From Gnetum montanum (Eukaryota; Streptophyta; Gnetopsida; Gnetales; Gnetaceae): 64,000 bases of DNA. The stretch is taken from contig MNCI01015561.1 in the NCBI GenBank assembly GCA_015680685.1, forward strand, positions 1,586,839-1,650,838. Direction: 5' to 3'. The notes under the pieces were generated by a model. It was not told the origin of the DNA and searched no databases. It saw only the letters and a program-made list of their open reading frames with translations. Below, in pieces: positions 37,201 through 49,446 of this stretch. Position numbers and translations under genes: made by a program. Every line of letters begins with the position of its first letter. The stretch's first letter is position 1.

Positions 37201-39180
37201 AGAAGAAAGGTCTTTCTTTAATTGAGTATCCAAATCACTTGGTTGATTAACCAGTTGTAGGTTAATGACCCTAGTAGCATTACGTTGTTGTAGTTGAGCT
37301 AGTAGTTCATCCTGCATAGGTGGAGTAGGTGGTAGTTGTGTGGCTGGAGGAGGAAGATATGTAGGAACAAGAGGAGGATAAGGGTAAAAGGTGGCATCCA
37401 TTCTTATATGTGAAGAATGAGTTTGATAATAATTAGAAGGGTGGTAGTAAGATTGGAAAGTAGAAACATGGCTAGAGGAGTCACGTTAAGATAAGGGTTG
37501 CTGAATGTAGTATCCATATGGATCAGGTTATCTGTAAGGGTATTTCTACCTTGGTGGTGCCAACGCCCATGACTATGGTTGCTACCAGTATTGATATTGC
37601 TCATATGATTGTGATGAAGTTCCACTTGGATAATATGATTGTACCTGGTATAACTACCCAAAATTACCTTGAGGATAAGGCAATCTTTTGGCAATTTGCC
37701 TTTGTGTTAGTCATGAATTCAAAGCATACACCCTAGACTCCTATAAGTGTGACACTATGAGGCAACATCTTTTAGGATGTTCATATTGGCAGATGTCACA
37801 CCCACCATCATCATTTGATTCACTTCCCACAACTTCTTCTATTACAACAATCCTACCCTTACCTCTTTGATAGGCCTGTTCAACTTCCTTGTACCTCCTA
37901 CACTCATGATCACTATCTTATTCTTTAGACTCTTTAATAATTTTTAGGATAGCTTGAAATCTACTATCCATGGAGTCGTATAATTGATCAACCCTAGTTG
38001 TAATTTCATATTGAAATTTTTGGAGTGACAAGGTTTTCCTATTCACACCTCATCAGGTGTAGATTCTTCCTCATTGTCATAGAATTGAACCTTCCTCTTT
38101 CAAATGGAAAGATCATGGTTGTACTCTTTTGCATTTTCTCTTTTTCTTAATTCACCCTCATTTTAGCTACTTTCTTGAGTAGTATTTGTATCTGATGGAC
38201 ACTTAATTTTTATACTCATCCTTGGGCATAGATAGCAAGGATTCTCCTTACTTGTAATCAAAGCCTATCTACAATGTAACAAAGATGATCTAGTTGAGAA
38301 AAACCATGGCCAGGAAATTTGTGCATTAAGGAATAGTATTAGCCAATGGTGGCATCCAAGGCTTCATGTGTTCCATGTTTCCATCCTTAGATCTATCTTC
38401 TCAAGTTGAACACTCTAGAGCACCTTTGATATTTTTCATTGAAAAATTCAAGCATGGTACTTCATCATCTAATAGATTTTGATTCTAAGGGTTAGTACCA
38501 GTTCTCTACTTCTTTAATGAATGTCCATGGGAACAACTTAAGCTTTTGCCACTCATTCTCTAGGTTCTATAAGACATATGCATCTTGGAAAGCTTGGAGA
38601 TGGTTAAGTAGGTCTAAGTTGTATCCCCCTTCGAATTGAGAAAGATTGTTCATGTCTAGCCTTTTGATCTAACAATCCTTTACATGCCTTGGTGGAATTT
38701 ATATTGCCTCTATGATATTAAGCATACTTTAGGTAGTAAGAAAAGGATCATCAAGGTCTTGATTTTGATGCCTATGATGCCCTTTGCTACCCATTTATTC
38801 ATGGTGATGTGCCTCTCTTGAATGTTTGCACCCTTGGTCTTACCTTTCCTGATGATCCCTTTGATCATTTTGATCCCATTGATCATTTTGGTCACCTCCA
38901 TCATAGTCTCATCTCTTGCGATTGTGATCAAAGCTAGAAGAAGAAAAAGATGACAATGAAGGTGAAGAGGAAGAAGGACTAGCACCATCACAGTTCCTAC
39001 TACCACCTCTTCGATGATCACAACCACGATCATGATCTTGTTTCTTATTTGCATTCTTACCTTGACTTGCCCCTTTAGAACCTTATTTGTCATTAGATCC
39101 ATTCTTACCAGAACCAGGATTGTAAATTGTGGACTACAAGTTCTAGTTTTGACTTCTGTCACCAAAGTCAAAAAGAGTAA
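37200..39180 (-). pseudogene. gag of the minus-strand Athila-like element (continuation)
   Basis: In order on the minus strand: a low-complexity basic, Ser- and Asp-rich segment (KNANKKQDHDRGCDHRRGG, about 38990-39060), the gag core LENEWQKLKLFPWTFIKEVE (about 38520-38580) and FFNEKY, a zinc knuckle CDICQYEHPKRCC (about 37755-37795), and a Tyr/Gln/Pro-rich tail (VPTYLPPPATQLPPTPP, about 37340). The first part of this gag lies at 50424-50955, so an insertion at 39191-50423 splits it. Several plus-strand open frames here are shadows. Confidence 0.75.
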
Positions 39181-39284
39181 TTTCACTAAATGTGAAACAC
39201 CATTAAATTTGGGCCCTCGGGTCTCAACTACAAATTTGGCTACATGTCAAAACTTGGCAAATTTCATCTAAGTGTTGAGACTAC

Positions 39285-40090
39285 ACTCCTGCTACTGGGA
39301 CTATGCTCTAGAGTTTAGTTAGCGTAGTTGACATGAATAGCCTAGATTTACAAATTTTCCTAAGTGTCAATAGTAGCTGTGAATATGTTTAAGTGTCTTG
39401 ACTATGCTAACCCTACCAGGACTACACTCTAGAGCATAGTCATCATAGTCAGCCTTGGAATGACTAGTTTAGTAGATTCACCTAAGTGTCAAGCTAGAGG
39501 CTGTTGAGCATGGTTGCGATGAACAAAATAATTTGGGTAGATTTTCTAACTCTTGAGCCATTGCTCTAGAGCATAGTTAGCATAGTCTACATGGGCATGT
39601 CATATTTTCCAAATTTTTCCAAGTATCAGGGCTATGCTCTCACCTTTGAGACTACACTCTAGAGCATAACTAGCATAGCCTACACTGAGCATCATTTTCT
39701 GGCAAGATTTTCCTAACTCTTTGGGCTATACTCTAAAGCGTAGTCAGCGTAGTCTACAGAAATTCCAGAAGCCTCCAAAACTCAACATCGGCCTACATCT
39801 TAGCTCCAACATTCCTTTAGCAAGTAAGATTAGCAATTTGCATTTTATTTGCACCCCCCATTTGCCCTTGAATTGTACCTACGCTTGACACCACTCAGGA
39901 GAGTGGACAACGTAGTTCTAGAGCATAGTCTTCCAAAATTGCACTATTTTGCAATATTTCAGATACTTTGTGATCTTTTTGGCATTCACATTTGCAGTCT
40001 TGGTAGCATAGTCATAGTCTAGTATTTTTAGAGGGTCCATTAGAGCACACTAGTAGAACACCATTTTGCTTTAGTGGGAACGTAGTTGGG
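39285..40090 (+). repeat. U3 array of GACTATGCTCT/AGAGCATAGTC palindromes
   Basis: Six or more units, about 70-150 bp apart, contain GACTAYRCTCT followed by its reverse complement AGAGCATAGTC, then a further AGCATAGTC half-site (for example near 39297, 39408, 39551, 39650, 39728 and 39910). Units differ by point changes and the intervening sequence is AT-rich. Confidence 0.85.
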
Positions 40091-40158
40091 GCTAGCATAG
40101 TCTTAGCTACCCCTCTACCATGTGGCATCCAATCTATGATTTATGCTAATCCTAGCCC

Positions 40159-40166
40159 TATAAATA
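40159..40166 (+). promoter_or_regulatory. LTR TATA box
   Basis: TATAAATA in AGCCCTATAAATACCCCAAC, 70 bases after the palindrome array. Confidence 0.7.
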
Positions 40167-40872
40167 CCCCAACATTTCATGTTTTAGGGGTTGGTAAATC
40201 AAAAGCAAAGTTAGCATTGGCATTCTAAGCACCCTTGCACCTAAGCACACTTAGCACTTTGGTGAATCTTGGGACATCATTGGACACCGTTGTGCACCAC
40301 TACAACACCATTGTACATCACCCAACACACCGTCAATGACCACAACCCATAGGACACCATAGTAGCCAACCTAGTAGGCTTAGACTTCATGACAATGTCA
40401 GTTCTTCATAGCCAAATACCTTGAGGCTGTGACTACGCTTGCCTACTATGCCTGTTGTACACTGCATACCTCTTAAACTTTTATTTACAATTGACTACAC
40501 TCCCCCTATTTGGGATGGTTCCATTCTTTCTCTTGCTCATGTTCTATGCATTTTCTCTAGTATCTTAGCATTTTATTCACATTTTTTACTAGTTAAGCAA
40601 GTATTCACACATTTTCACTCCCATTTTTGTGTCTAAAACCTCTACTATGCTCACACTTGCGAACACTATAGACATCACAAAACATCCTACAAACCCATTA
40701 CACTTGTTCTGTCGTAACACCTGTAAGTCCCAGTTTGATCAATAAGATCATTTTGGGCACCCTGCCTCCATTCCTAGTAGGCCCTCATGTGAAAGCCAGA
40801 TCAAGACTATGTGACTATGGACCTCTTAGTGTCATGTTCTAGCCTCTAATGTTTTTGGTTGCTATAGTTTTT

Positions 40873-40890
40873 TGGCACTAAAAGGAGGGC
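40873..40890 (+). other. Primer binding site
   Basis: TGGCACTAAAAGGAGGGC lies just after the LTR end. The related element at 54417 has TGGTGCTAAAAAGAGGGC in the same position. The difference at the fourth and fifth bases (CA versus TG) suggests an ancestral CG. I do not know which tRNA it would pair with. Confidence 0.6.
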
Positions 40891-41269
40891 CTCTTCCATT
40901 TCCTTGTTTGGCCATCCCTTTGTTGTTTCCCTACATGCTCTCTTCACCATTGATGTAAACTAGACCCCGTTGTTGGTTCCCCTGGAACCCCATTAAACAA
41001 CACTAAAGCACATAACTTGCACTTGACCAAATTTTGGATTCTCAATAGAGCATAGCTAGCTCTAGCATGGTGAGCATAGTCCCAGAGTTAATATTTTTTT
41101 TAGCAATTTACAGTTAGTCATTTTTTTACATTCTTATACTTGGCCATTTTTTTGCACTTTTACACTTAGCCATTTTCTTGGTAGTTACATACTTAGCCAT
41201 TTTTCTTTCTCTTTTGCATAAGTAGCCCTTTGTGTTTCCCTTCACACCATGAATCTTGAATAGCCATTG

Positions 41270-44150
41270 ACCTCTACCCTAAGCATAGTTTTTGTCTAGC
41301 CCATTCAGCGAGAAATCCAAATTGACTTTCCTAGGGTTGCTGGCCCTATCTTGGCATAGAGGCAATCTCTTAGGTAGTGCAAAATACCTCTTGAGGTCAT
41401 GGTTCTCAACAATGAGCAATATAATTTTTTTTGCATGAAACTCCAGGCAAGTTTACCTTTAGAACACTAAGAAATAAAAGCCAAACATAGTTATGAGATT
41501 ATGTATTATAATGGGAAGGAATGACTTCCTTTCGATTTTGAATTTGTCCTACTCATGGAAGATTACCATTGCTGGAAAACCTCATTCGCAACATGGGCTA
41601 TGAGGTAGGGATGCAGTATGAGAAGCTCCTTTAGGAGGAGCTGGACAAGTTTGAGGCTCAATTCAAGCATGAGAACCCATTCCACACCTCATTCTAGCAA
41701 ACAACCTCTACTTTTGTTCCTTCATAGTCTTGTAGCCCAGCATTGTTGCCCAAGTGAACGCCTGTGGTGGCAACCCACTAGATGCTGCAAATGCACCAAG
41801 ATGTTGCTCTACCTTTTAGCCTTTTCTTCAACAAGCCTTTCACCATCCCTTCATAGTCTACATAGCCTTCACAAACTGTTTAGCCCATTCATCTTATTTA
41901 GGTCATCCAACCTTTTGTAGCAGTGATTGTTGTGCCTATGCAATCCTATGTGCACATCATGCATGTTTCTCCCCCACTGTATGTGACTCAAGTGTCATTC
42001 GTCCCATCTAGCATGTTAGAACCCTTTAGAATGGCCTAGCCCACAAAACCCTAGTGGGTTCTAGGTGTTGTGTCCATAGTACAACCCATGTAATAGGTGT
42101 TGAGTGTGGTCACATAGCCCGAAGTCAGGTCGTGGGCCATCTAATAACCACAGCGAGTAGCACAACCCATGCAACCTACCATCGCAACCACACCGAGCTT
42201 GGATCAAGCATTCTAGCTAATCCAAAGCCTTGCTAAAGAGGACAAGTGGCTTAAGGTTTCCTTCTTAGAAACTATCTATGTGATGGAATTCTACTAGAAC
42301 GATCCAATCAATCATGTAGTCTCATCACTAGCATTGCCCATTGGGGTCCGCCTCCCACAATTCACCAAATATAATGGTGAAGGGGACCCTAATGCCCATA
42401 TGGTGACCTTTTGGTCAGAATGCCTCCTACTACAAGCATGGCCAAATTCCATCATCTACATGTTTTCCATGTCCTTGACTAGCAAGGCACTTGATTGGTA
42501 CCATGTGCTTCCAGGGCCTCCATTACTTCTTTGGAGGAATTGCTTACCCAATTTGTCACATGCTTCAAATACAAATTAAAGCCTGAGGTGACCCTAGATC
42601 AGCTAATGCAAGTCAAGTAGGGCCACCTAAAGCCTATGCAAAAATTCATTTAGTGATGGAGCGCATCACTCAATGAGATATGTAAACCTATCATGGAGAT
42701 ACACCTACTGGCCATCTTCAAAGGCATAGTAAATAACTTCATTAAGTTAAAACTATACTACCTTGCCCTGCAGTCCTTAAGTTAAGCATTTGCTCAAACC
42801 AAGAGCATTCAAGATGGAACAGAGGCTAGCAAGGATCTAGCCTATGTAGCCTACAAAAACCTACATGCAAAAAAGAAGAAAGACAAGGATAAAGATAAGC
42901 AAGTAATCACAACTATTGTAACGGTGGCCAATGAAGCCAAGCCAACCAACGCCAAATGAACAACCAAGCCACCCAAGGCTCTGACCAACAGCAACAAGGC
43001 AACTAGCCCTAGCATAGTGGCAAACAACTAGCCTGCATCAACAGCAGCCATGGCACTAGTTGCCACAAGGCCTAATTTTGACTGTAAGGATCACTCAAAG
43101 TATACACCATTGCCCATCAAGTAGTTAGAGTTGTTGGATCAACTAGTTCATGCTGGGTGCATCCAGTACAAGAAAATGTCCAAGGACACTCACTAGTAGC
43201 ATGACTAATATTATGAGCTCCTTAGAAATCCCTTAGCCACACTACCAAATGAGCCTCTCTAGTCCCTAAGCATTTCAAATTGGACTAGTTTTTCTAGTAT
43301 CACCAACTGCAAGGTCATGACACAGACTTTTGCATGGCTTTGTAGGATGACATCCAATGCATGATTGACAAGGGTAAGCTGGTCCTTAATGCTACCAACC
43401 CAATGCACCCCAAAAATTAGTTAATGGGGGTTTATAATAATTCACTCAATGCAAGTAGTGCAGGGTGCATCATCAATGCCATCAATGTTGATGATGATGC
43501 AGAACCAACATGGGTGCCATTTGTGGTTCGTGTGCTCTTTGGTAACACTAGGGCCTCCTCAACAACACCTAGTTCAAGGATCCCTTTTGTCATCAGGGCA
43601 AAACCTTAGGTTCTAATAACACCCTTTATGATCAGGGCCTCATAGCACGTTGTAGCTGTAACAGCCCAAACACCCTTTGTTCTAAGGGTACTAAGACATG
43701 TGGACTCCCCACCTGTTGGAAGTTTGATGGTGGGTAATGCATCAGCTCCTACTCACATAAGACCCCATTCTACAAGCAACTCCAACAAACAAGTGAGATG
43801 GCAAACCAGTAGGCCTAATGAGAAAGTTGCTAATTGAATGCTTGGGCAACACTAGGAGCAAAGGGCATTAGGCCCACCAAAGCCTATCCCCTTATCTTCC
43901 ATCCTAATGGCCAAACCAACTGAGAAGGTTGTAGCAATAAGTAAGTAATAATGAAGCACTGAGGCTCTGGCAATTGGAAAAAAAAAGCAATAAGGCTCCA
44001 AAGAAAGTAAGGCCTAGATCCCCTCCATGAGAGATTCATCTCTTGGGCTACATGGAGGAGATGAGGGCCACCAACAACAAAGCGGTAGATAATGACAAAG
44101 ATTTCCTTGATGCATTGGCCTAGGTCAAGTAGGCTTTAAAATAAAAAAAC
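41270..44150 (+). pseudogene. gag of the plus-strand gag-protease element
   Basis: A coherent frame across stops. The N-terminal part includes KAKHSYEIMYYNGKE (about 41478) and FVLLMEDYHCW. The centre has LPQFTKYNGEGDPNAH (about 42350), the gag signature KALDWYHVLPG (about 42485) and LKPEVTLDQLMQ. The basic tail has YVAYKNLHAKKKKDKDKDK (about 42845) and LVATRPNF. It is homologous to the gags at 29225-30459 plus 51767-52745 and at 54990-57000. Of the in-frame stops I read between 42600 and 43270, about seven are TAG and two each TAA and TGA. A protease follows in the same direction but no RT. Confidence 0.85.
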
Positions 44151-44279
44151 ATAATGTTAAGCCTCTAAAACCTGATAATGACTTCCTTCATCCATCATGA
44201 AGCGTTAGTGTCCATGTTAACCTCCATTCCTGTCACAAAGGACATCCCAGTGGATGAACAATCCATTCATGTTGTGGTG

Positions 44280-44940
44280 TTGCCTCCTTCATCATAGGCC
44301 TCGAGTTCAATGTACCTAGCATTTCATGATGAGGTGATTAAGGTGGACCCTAAAAAGGGTCAAGTCATTACTACATTGATGTTCATCACCATTTGTGTAG
44401 AAGAGTGCAGAATCTGCAAGGTACATGTTGATGACAGGGTCACAACCAATGTCATCCTGTACATAATCGTCAACAAGCTTGGTCTCGCTGATCAAATCTA
44501 ACCAATGAAGACAACATGCCTAATGTCCTTCAATGGGTTACGTGTTTTCCTAAGGGGAACTATCATGATAGCCTTTATGGTAGGGGAGAAATTCTCCACC
44601 ATTGCCAAATTCATAGTGGTTGAGAAGATGCTAAGTTTCAACTTGATCTTGGATAGGCCCTGGTTAGCCCAGCTATGGACCATCTCCTTTCCAATCCATT
44701 AGGAAATCCAACGTTCATATGAAGATGAAGAAGTTATCATACATAGTGACAATGCAACCCCTTTGACCATCAACAACCTTGATGCTGAACAAGGGTCAGA
44801 GGTGGAGTTCCTTGATGACACACCTCCTATAAAAGGTGAAGGCAAAAAATGTGAAGCAAACCAACTTGAAGAGCCAACAGGAGCCCTGATACTTCGGAAG
44901 ATGCTTTGTGGGTAGAATTGCCCTTTGATATAGCTAATAA
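44280..44940 (+). pseudogene. Aspartic protease of the plus-strand gag-protease element
   Basis: The active site reads CKVHVDDRVTTNVILYIIV (about 44418-44475): the catalytic Asp is present but the usual Gly or Ser after it is Asp. Then MVGEKFSTIAKFIVVEKM and NLILDRPWLAQLW (about 44640) match the end of the fold. The element's coding sequence on this strand then stops; no RT or integrase follows before the right-hand LTR. Confidence 0.75.
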
Positions 44941-45269
44941 AGGTTAAGGTGAGTACCATATCATACCCTCTAGGCACTACACACCACCTAACTCACACCA
45001 GATTAGGAAACAATTGTGCGACTAAGGCATTCCCTTGGTTCAATAGGTGTTAGGTCCCTGCTTGCCCCACTTCTGCATGCTTTGTTTGTTCACATTTTGA
45101 TTGCATCTTCTATTAGCTTGGTTATTAACATTTTTTGCCTTTATGTGTTTATTTCTTTTGCTTATGTATTTTCACTAAGTTTACATTTCTGCTTAATTAC
45201 TTTTTGGCAATTAGTTTACATATGAAAAATAGAGAAATGCATAACAATCATAAATTTCAAAGATTACAA

Positions 45270-45570
45270 AATGTCACGACCCACTAAGGCCTAAAACTAA
45301 CAATCTTTCTTACCTTAATGCATGGCTTGGAATGGTCCAAAACTATCAAGCATGGCCTACCATGGCCTAAAACTTCCCTTTATTGCATGGCCTAGAATGA
45401 CCTAAAACTACTAGTGTGGCCCACCATGGCCAAAATTGGCAACACTTTTCCTTTCAATGCATAGCTTGGAATGGCCTTAAAATATTATTGGGGCCCAAAA
45501 TGACCTAAAACTATCAAAATGTTGTCTATACATGTGGCAAAAAATGGCCTAAAACTAGTAATTACTATAG
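45270..45570 (+). repeat. Array of GGCCTACCATGGCC-type units
   Basis: Four or five units contain GCATGGCCTACCATGGCC, TAAAACT and spacers (for example 45349, 45398, 45420). The same motif occurs on the minus strand at 59930-60055 and in part at 63725-63800. Confidence 0.7.
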
Positions 45571-45698
45571 CCTAATCGCATTAACTCATCACAAAACATA
45601 GTAAAAACATAGTAAATAAATGCATAAGTCCACTCATCATACACTCCATGTAGTAAAAAATCCACTACATCTCATAAAAATAATACATGTCATCCACA

Positions 45699-48600
45699 TT
45701 ACATGGAAAAAATACACAAAGATACAAAAACGTCTAATGACAGGGCTACATTAGGGTCTGTTAAATCGGTGGTGCTAGGTGGGGGTGGAGACTCCTCTTC
45801 TTCTGCCATGCCACTAGGGCTTGTAGCATTGCTTAGTACCTGTTAATAGCAACAATAGAACATAAAAACTATAAGTAAATTTACAATATACACCTAACAA
45901 AAAAAATCATAAAAAGCAACATAAATATTTAACTTGAGAAGGTCCTACATCGACCATGTTTGGAGCTATTCTATTAAGGCCCTCCTCTAAGCATTAAAGG
46001 ATCTTAGCCTCTGATAGCTTCATCTAGTCTTCCTAGCCAAAGCCAACACCCATAATGGTTGTGTCTTCATCCATAATAGTCCATGCAGGTGGATGCATAG
46101 AAAATGTGGTAGATGAAGTCTCCCATGAAGGTATGGCAATTTCGCTTTCAGGAGAATCACTAATCACTGTGTGGTGAGAAAATATCTTGGAGGCCCAACT
46201 CCTACCAATTTCCTTAATGAACAACTCAAGGTGACGAGCTTTGATGGACTCTTCTTTGATTTGCTACAGATATGTGTCTCACTCATGCTTGTAGTGGCAC
46301 TTGTGGTCCTTTTGTGTGTGCCCCCACTTGCACACCTTAGTGCTAAAACTCTTCCACTTTTGGCCCTTTTGGGTAGCAAATCCATCTGTAGCCTCTGCTC
46401 ATTGATCTCCTAGGTATCCTCATTCTTACCTTAGATCACCGACCAGTACTTGGCATAATTGATCCCTACAATCCACCAAGTACTATCTTCCTATGCTCGA
46501 GCCAAGAAGAAATCATATCAGGACTAGATGTCCCTGATCTTCATGTTAAATCATATCTCCTAAAGCTCATGCATGCATTTCCATAGGTGCTCGTTTGAGC
46601 ACTTATAGGTCCATAATTCTTTCATACTAAAAGGCATGCACTTGCTAACTACCTTATAAATAAGACAAGGCACTTGCTCCACTTCAGGAGGGTACTCAAG
46701 GATGGAATCCACCTTAGCCACCCAGTTTGGATCCCGGCAGAGCTTAGAACCTATTGGCATGCAATAAGAAAATCAAATTTAGGCATAGGCTAAGCATAAA
46801 ATTGGTAAAGTAACATAAGAAAAAATAATATCATATGCATACCGAGCTCAAGATCTACCTGTTGTATGCAGTCCACCATGTCTTCAACTATGCCTTCCAT
46901 GAAGGAAAATTTATTTAACATCTCCATCCATGGTTCCATGCAGTAGGTAGGTGCAGGTAGTGAACTATTGGTAGGTGTGTTTGCTACTTCATAACAACAA
47001 TACTTTTCAACAACTAAATAGTCAAGGATGTAAGAGCAAAAGAGCAAAATAGATGGCAACTTAAAGTCCTTACCAAGTAAGCCCTTAGGTGTGAGTGCAG
47101 GGGGATCTCCTAGCTACACACCATTAAACAGGTTGGAAAAATCACCATTTTTAGGGTGAAATAGCTCCTCTGCATCAAACTACTAGAAGGTCTTACTAGC
47201 CTCATGTAGCTCATCTTAGTGTGCCTCCTCCTCAGCTTGAGGAGGGGCTGTCTCTACCACTGTCACTGCAACTACTTTGGTAGCCCTCTCACCTAACTCA
47301 CAAATGTAGCATAATAACATTATCATAACATAATAAGAAAACATAAAAATTATAAACATAGAAAAGTTAAAAAAAATGCATCTACACATAAACTAACTTG
47401 CAACATTTGGATAAAAAGTGGGTATCTTGAGGTAGATTTTCTTAATGCCCTTTTATCCAATTGTAGAGGTAGCCTCCTTTGCTAGATGTGGCCTTTTAAT
47501 CTTCATCTTGGATGGCCCCACCATTTTTGTGATGTAATAGTTGGCCTTATTTGCATCCCCAATAATGATTGGGGAACACTTGCCTACATTGTCATGAGAA
47601 TAATGTGATAATGACTATCCTAGATGGGTTTTGATCATAATTGAGTACAATTCATCGACCCCCTCTTGGGGATCCTACATATGAGTGGTTTTGAATATGT
47701 GCCTGGCCCAAGGCTTGGATAGCTGCTTGTGATCCTGCACTACCCGCTACCCACTATCTCAGACCACTTGGAATTCCATGAACATTCGCAGATATGCTAT
47801 GAAAAACGTGAAGTGCACATCAGACCTCGCTTGGAGGTTGTAGCAATGTCTGGTGATTTCTGCTTGTAGTCTAGTAGTGAGGAAGGAGGCCTATTTGAAC
47901 CTCGTGTTTACCCCCAGTACCTCCCTCATCATGCACACTTGCTCCACCTCAAGGATCTTTCCTTGGGAGAGTAACTTCAAAAAGGCACAGGCACAAAAAA
48001 GAGGGTAGAGCTCCTAGACCTTAGGCACATGCACATCTCTAACTATGATGCCTTTGTGAGATTGAGTGGTTTCCACCCACTCCTCAATCTCTCCTTTGCG
48101 ATCCATCTCTCTACTAGCCTTGTTAATGACCAACAGGCCTTCACAGGAGAGGCCAAAGAAGTCAGCAAAGAAGGCATCACTAAGGTCCAAGACTATGCTC
48201 ACTCTATGCACATGGGTGTCACTATTGAAGTAGTCAATAATTATGACCATCTCGACCACCAAAATGATTGGGCTAAGGGCCAAGAAAGTCAACTCAGCAT
48301 GTGTGAGCCAACTAGTCAATGCCTCCAAGGCCTGATGGCACAACTAATGTTGTGCCCCCTCTATATCATCGTACTTCATAATGAGGGTGGCCTCGTTGCA
48401 GCCTGTGGTGACCACTGTCACCTCTCATGAAGAAACTACAACTATAACGTAGGAAAAATTAACATTAGCATTATGCAAGGGCAAATCAATGAGTGCATGT
48501 GAGCAAGCTTAACAGCCAAAAAACAAGCACTTACATGGAACAAATGGTGTGTGCAATGGAGATGGTGGTGCAACTAGCTCCTCAAAGTTGGGCTTGCCAT

Positions 48601-49347
48601 TAGTCCACCCCTCATCTAGCCAATTGTAGATCCTACACTGCTTAAATTCCTTCAAATACTAGGCAAGCTAATTTTCTAGTTCCTTTTCCACCTGCTCAAT
48701 CATGACCTCCTGAAAGTTTGGACTAGAGGATAACACATCTAGGGTGGTGTGGATTAAGCCAAGAGCCTCTGGCTTGTCATGGAGCCCCTAATCATCAACT
48801 ATAAATCTAGCATCAAGCATGAGCAATTAGTAGTTAGCAAACTTAGCATGGATTGATAACAAGAAACATAACGTAAAACCATAGGAGCATTTACCCTCCA
48901 GCATAGTATACAATTCCAGGTAGGTTCTAGAACACTATATGCACACATAGAGCAATGAAGAGGGTGTTGCTCCTATTGTAATAATAGAACTTTGGCATTC
49001 TCCAAATCCTGAATAGAGGATGAAAGCCCTTGGGGCCTAACCTCAAACCACCTGCTTTGTCATCACCAGTCATGGGCTCATCAAACATGAACCTCAGTAT
49101 GTCCCGGTTGGCCCCAAGTAGTAATGTCTCAATGATGATGCTCGTAGCCTCTATTGCTAAGTGTGACCACATAATCACACTCCAGTGCTATAGCAAAAAT
49201 GTTAGGAAATCAGATGCCCCTAGCTGAAACCATACCACCTAATGACCCACCTTTATATTCGGTGCAATCATGTTGGGCATAGGCTCGCTCATGTAGCAAA
49301 GGATGCCAACAAGATCCACAACAACTAAGATTAGCTTTAGAAATATC
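45699..49347 (-). pseudogene. Seven-exon antisense ORF of unknown function inside an LTR element
   Basis: On the minus strand, coding blocks with GT-AG junctions can be joined: exons 49347-48896, 48806-48535, 48435-47398, 47292-47074, 47013-46843, 46750-45934 and 45839-45699, about 3.1 kb in all. Introns are 60-105 bp and AT-rich; the donor at 48534 is a perfect GTAAGT and another is GTAAGG (47073). The first five junctions keep the reading frame; inside exon six one frameshift (near 46390) is needed, after which the last junction is again in phase. About 30 in-frame stops are present, some 22 of them TAG. The protein has VEKELEN-LA-YLKEFKQCR in exon two, a hydrophobic ELTFLALSPIILVVEMVIII in exon three, a Cys/His cluster CKWGHTQKDHKCHYKHE in exon six and an acidic Ser/Pro tail. 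I do not recognise the family. The first exon may be missing. Confidence 0.7.
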
Positions 49348-49446
49348 CTACACTCACACAAGTGGAAAATGTAGTGTTAGTATACAAAGAATTCATTTTG
49401 ACAAAAATACATTTATTTACACTTAGCAAAAATTAGCATAACTTAG

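Larger units (their letters stand above)
39191..40866 (+). mobile_element. 5' LTR (about 1.7 kb) of a gag-protease element
   Basis: Probable start TGTGAAACACC; end GGTTGCTATA, a few bases before the primer site. The last 420 bases match 50004-50423 closely. It has an expanded palindrome array in U3 (39285-40090) and a TATA box at 40159-40166. It is inserted in minus-strand gag sequence. No clear 5-bp target duplication could be read. Confidence 0.75.

Noticed and set aside
38710-39271. Open frames of 158 and 85 codons on the two strands
   Set aside because: Both are out of frame with the gag reading (basic Ser/Asp-rich segment) supported by the sequence on either side; their Ile/Val/Leu-rich content is a frame artefact.
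45699-49347. Reading TAG as a sense codon (alternative genetic code)
   Set aside because: TAA and TGA stops and a frameshift also occur, and the surrounding elements are plainly decayed; methylation decay explains the bias.
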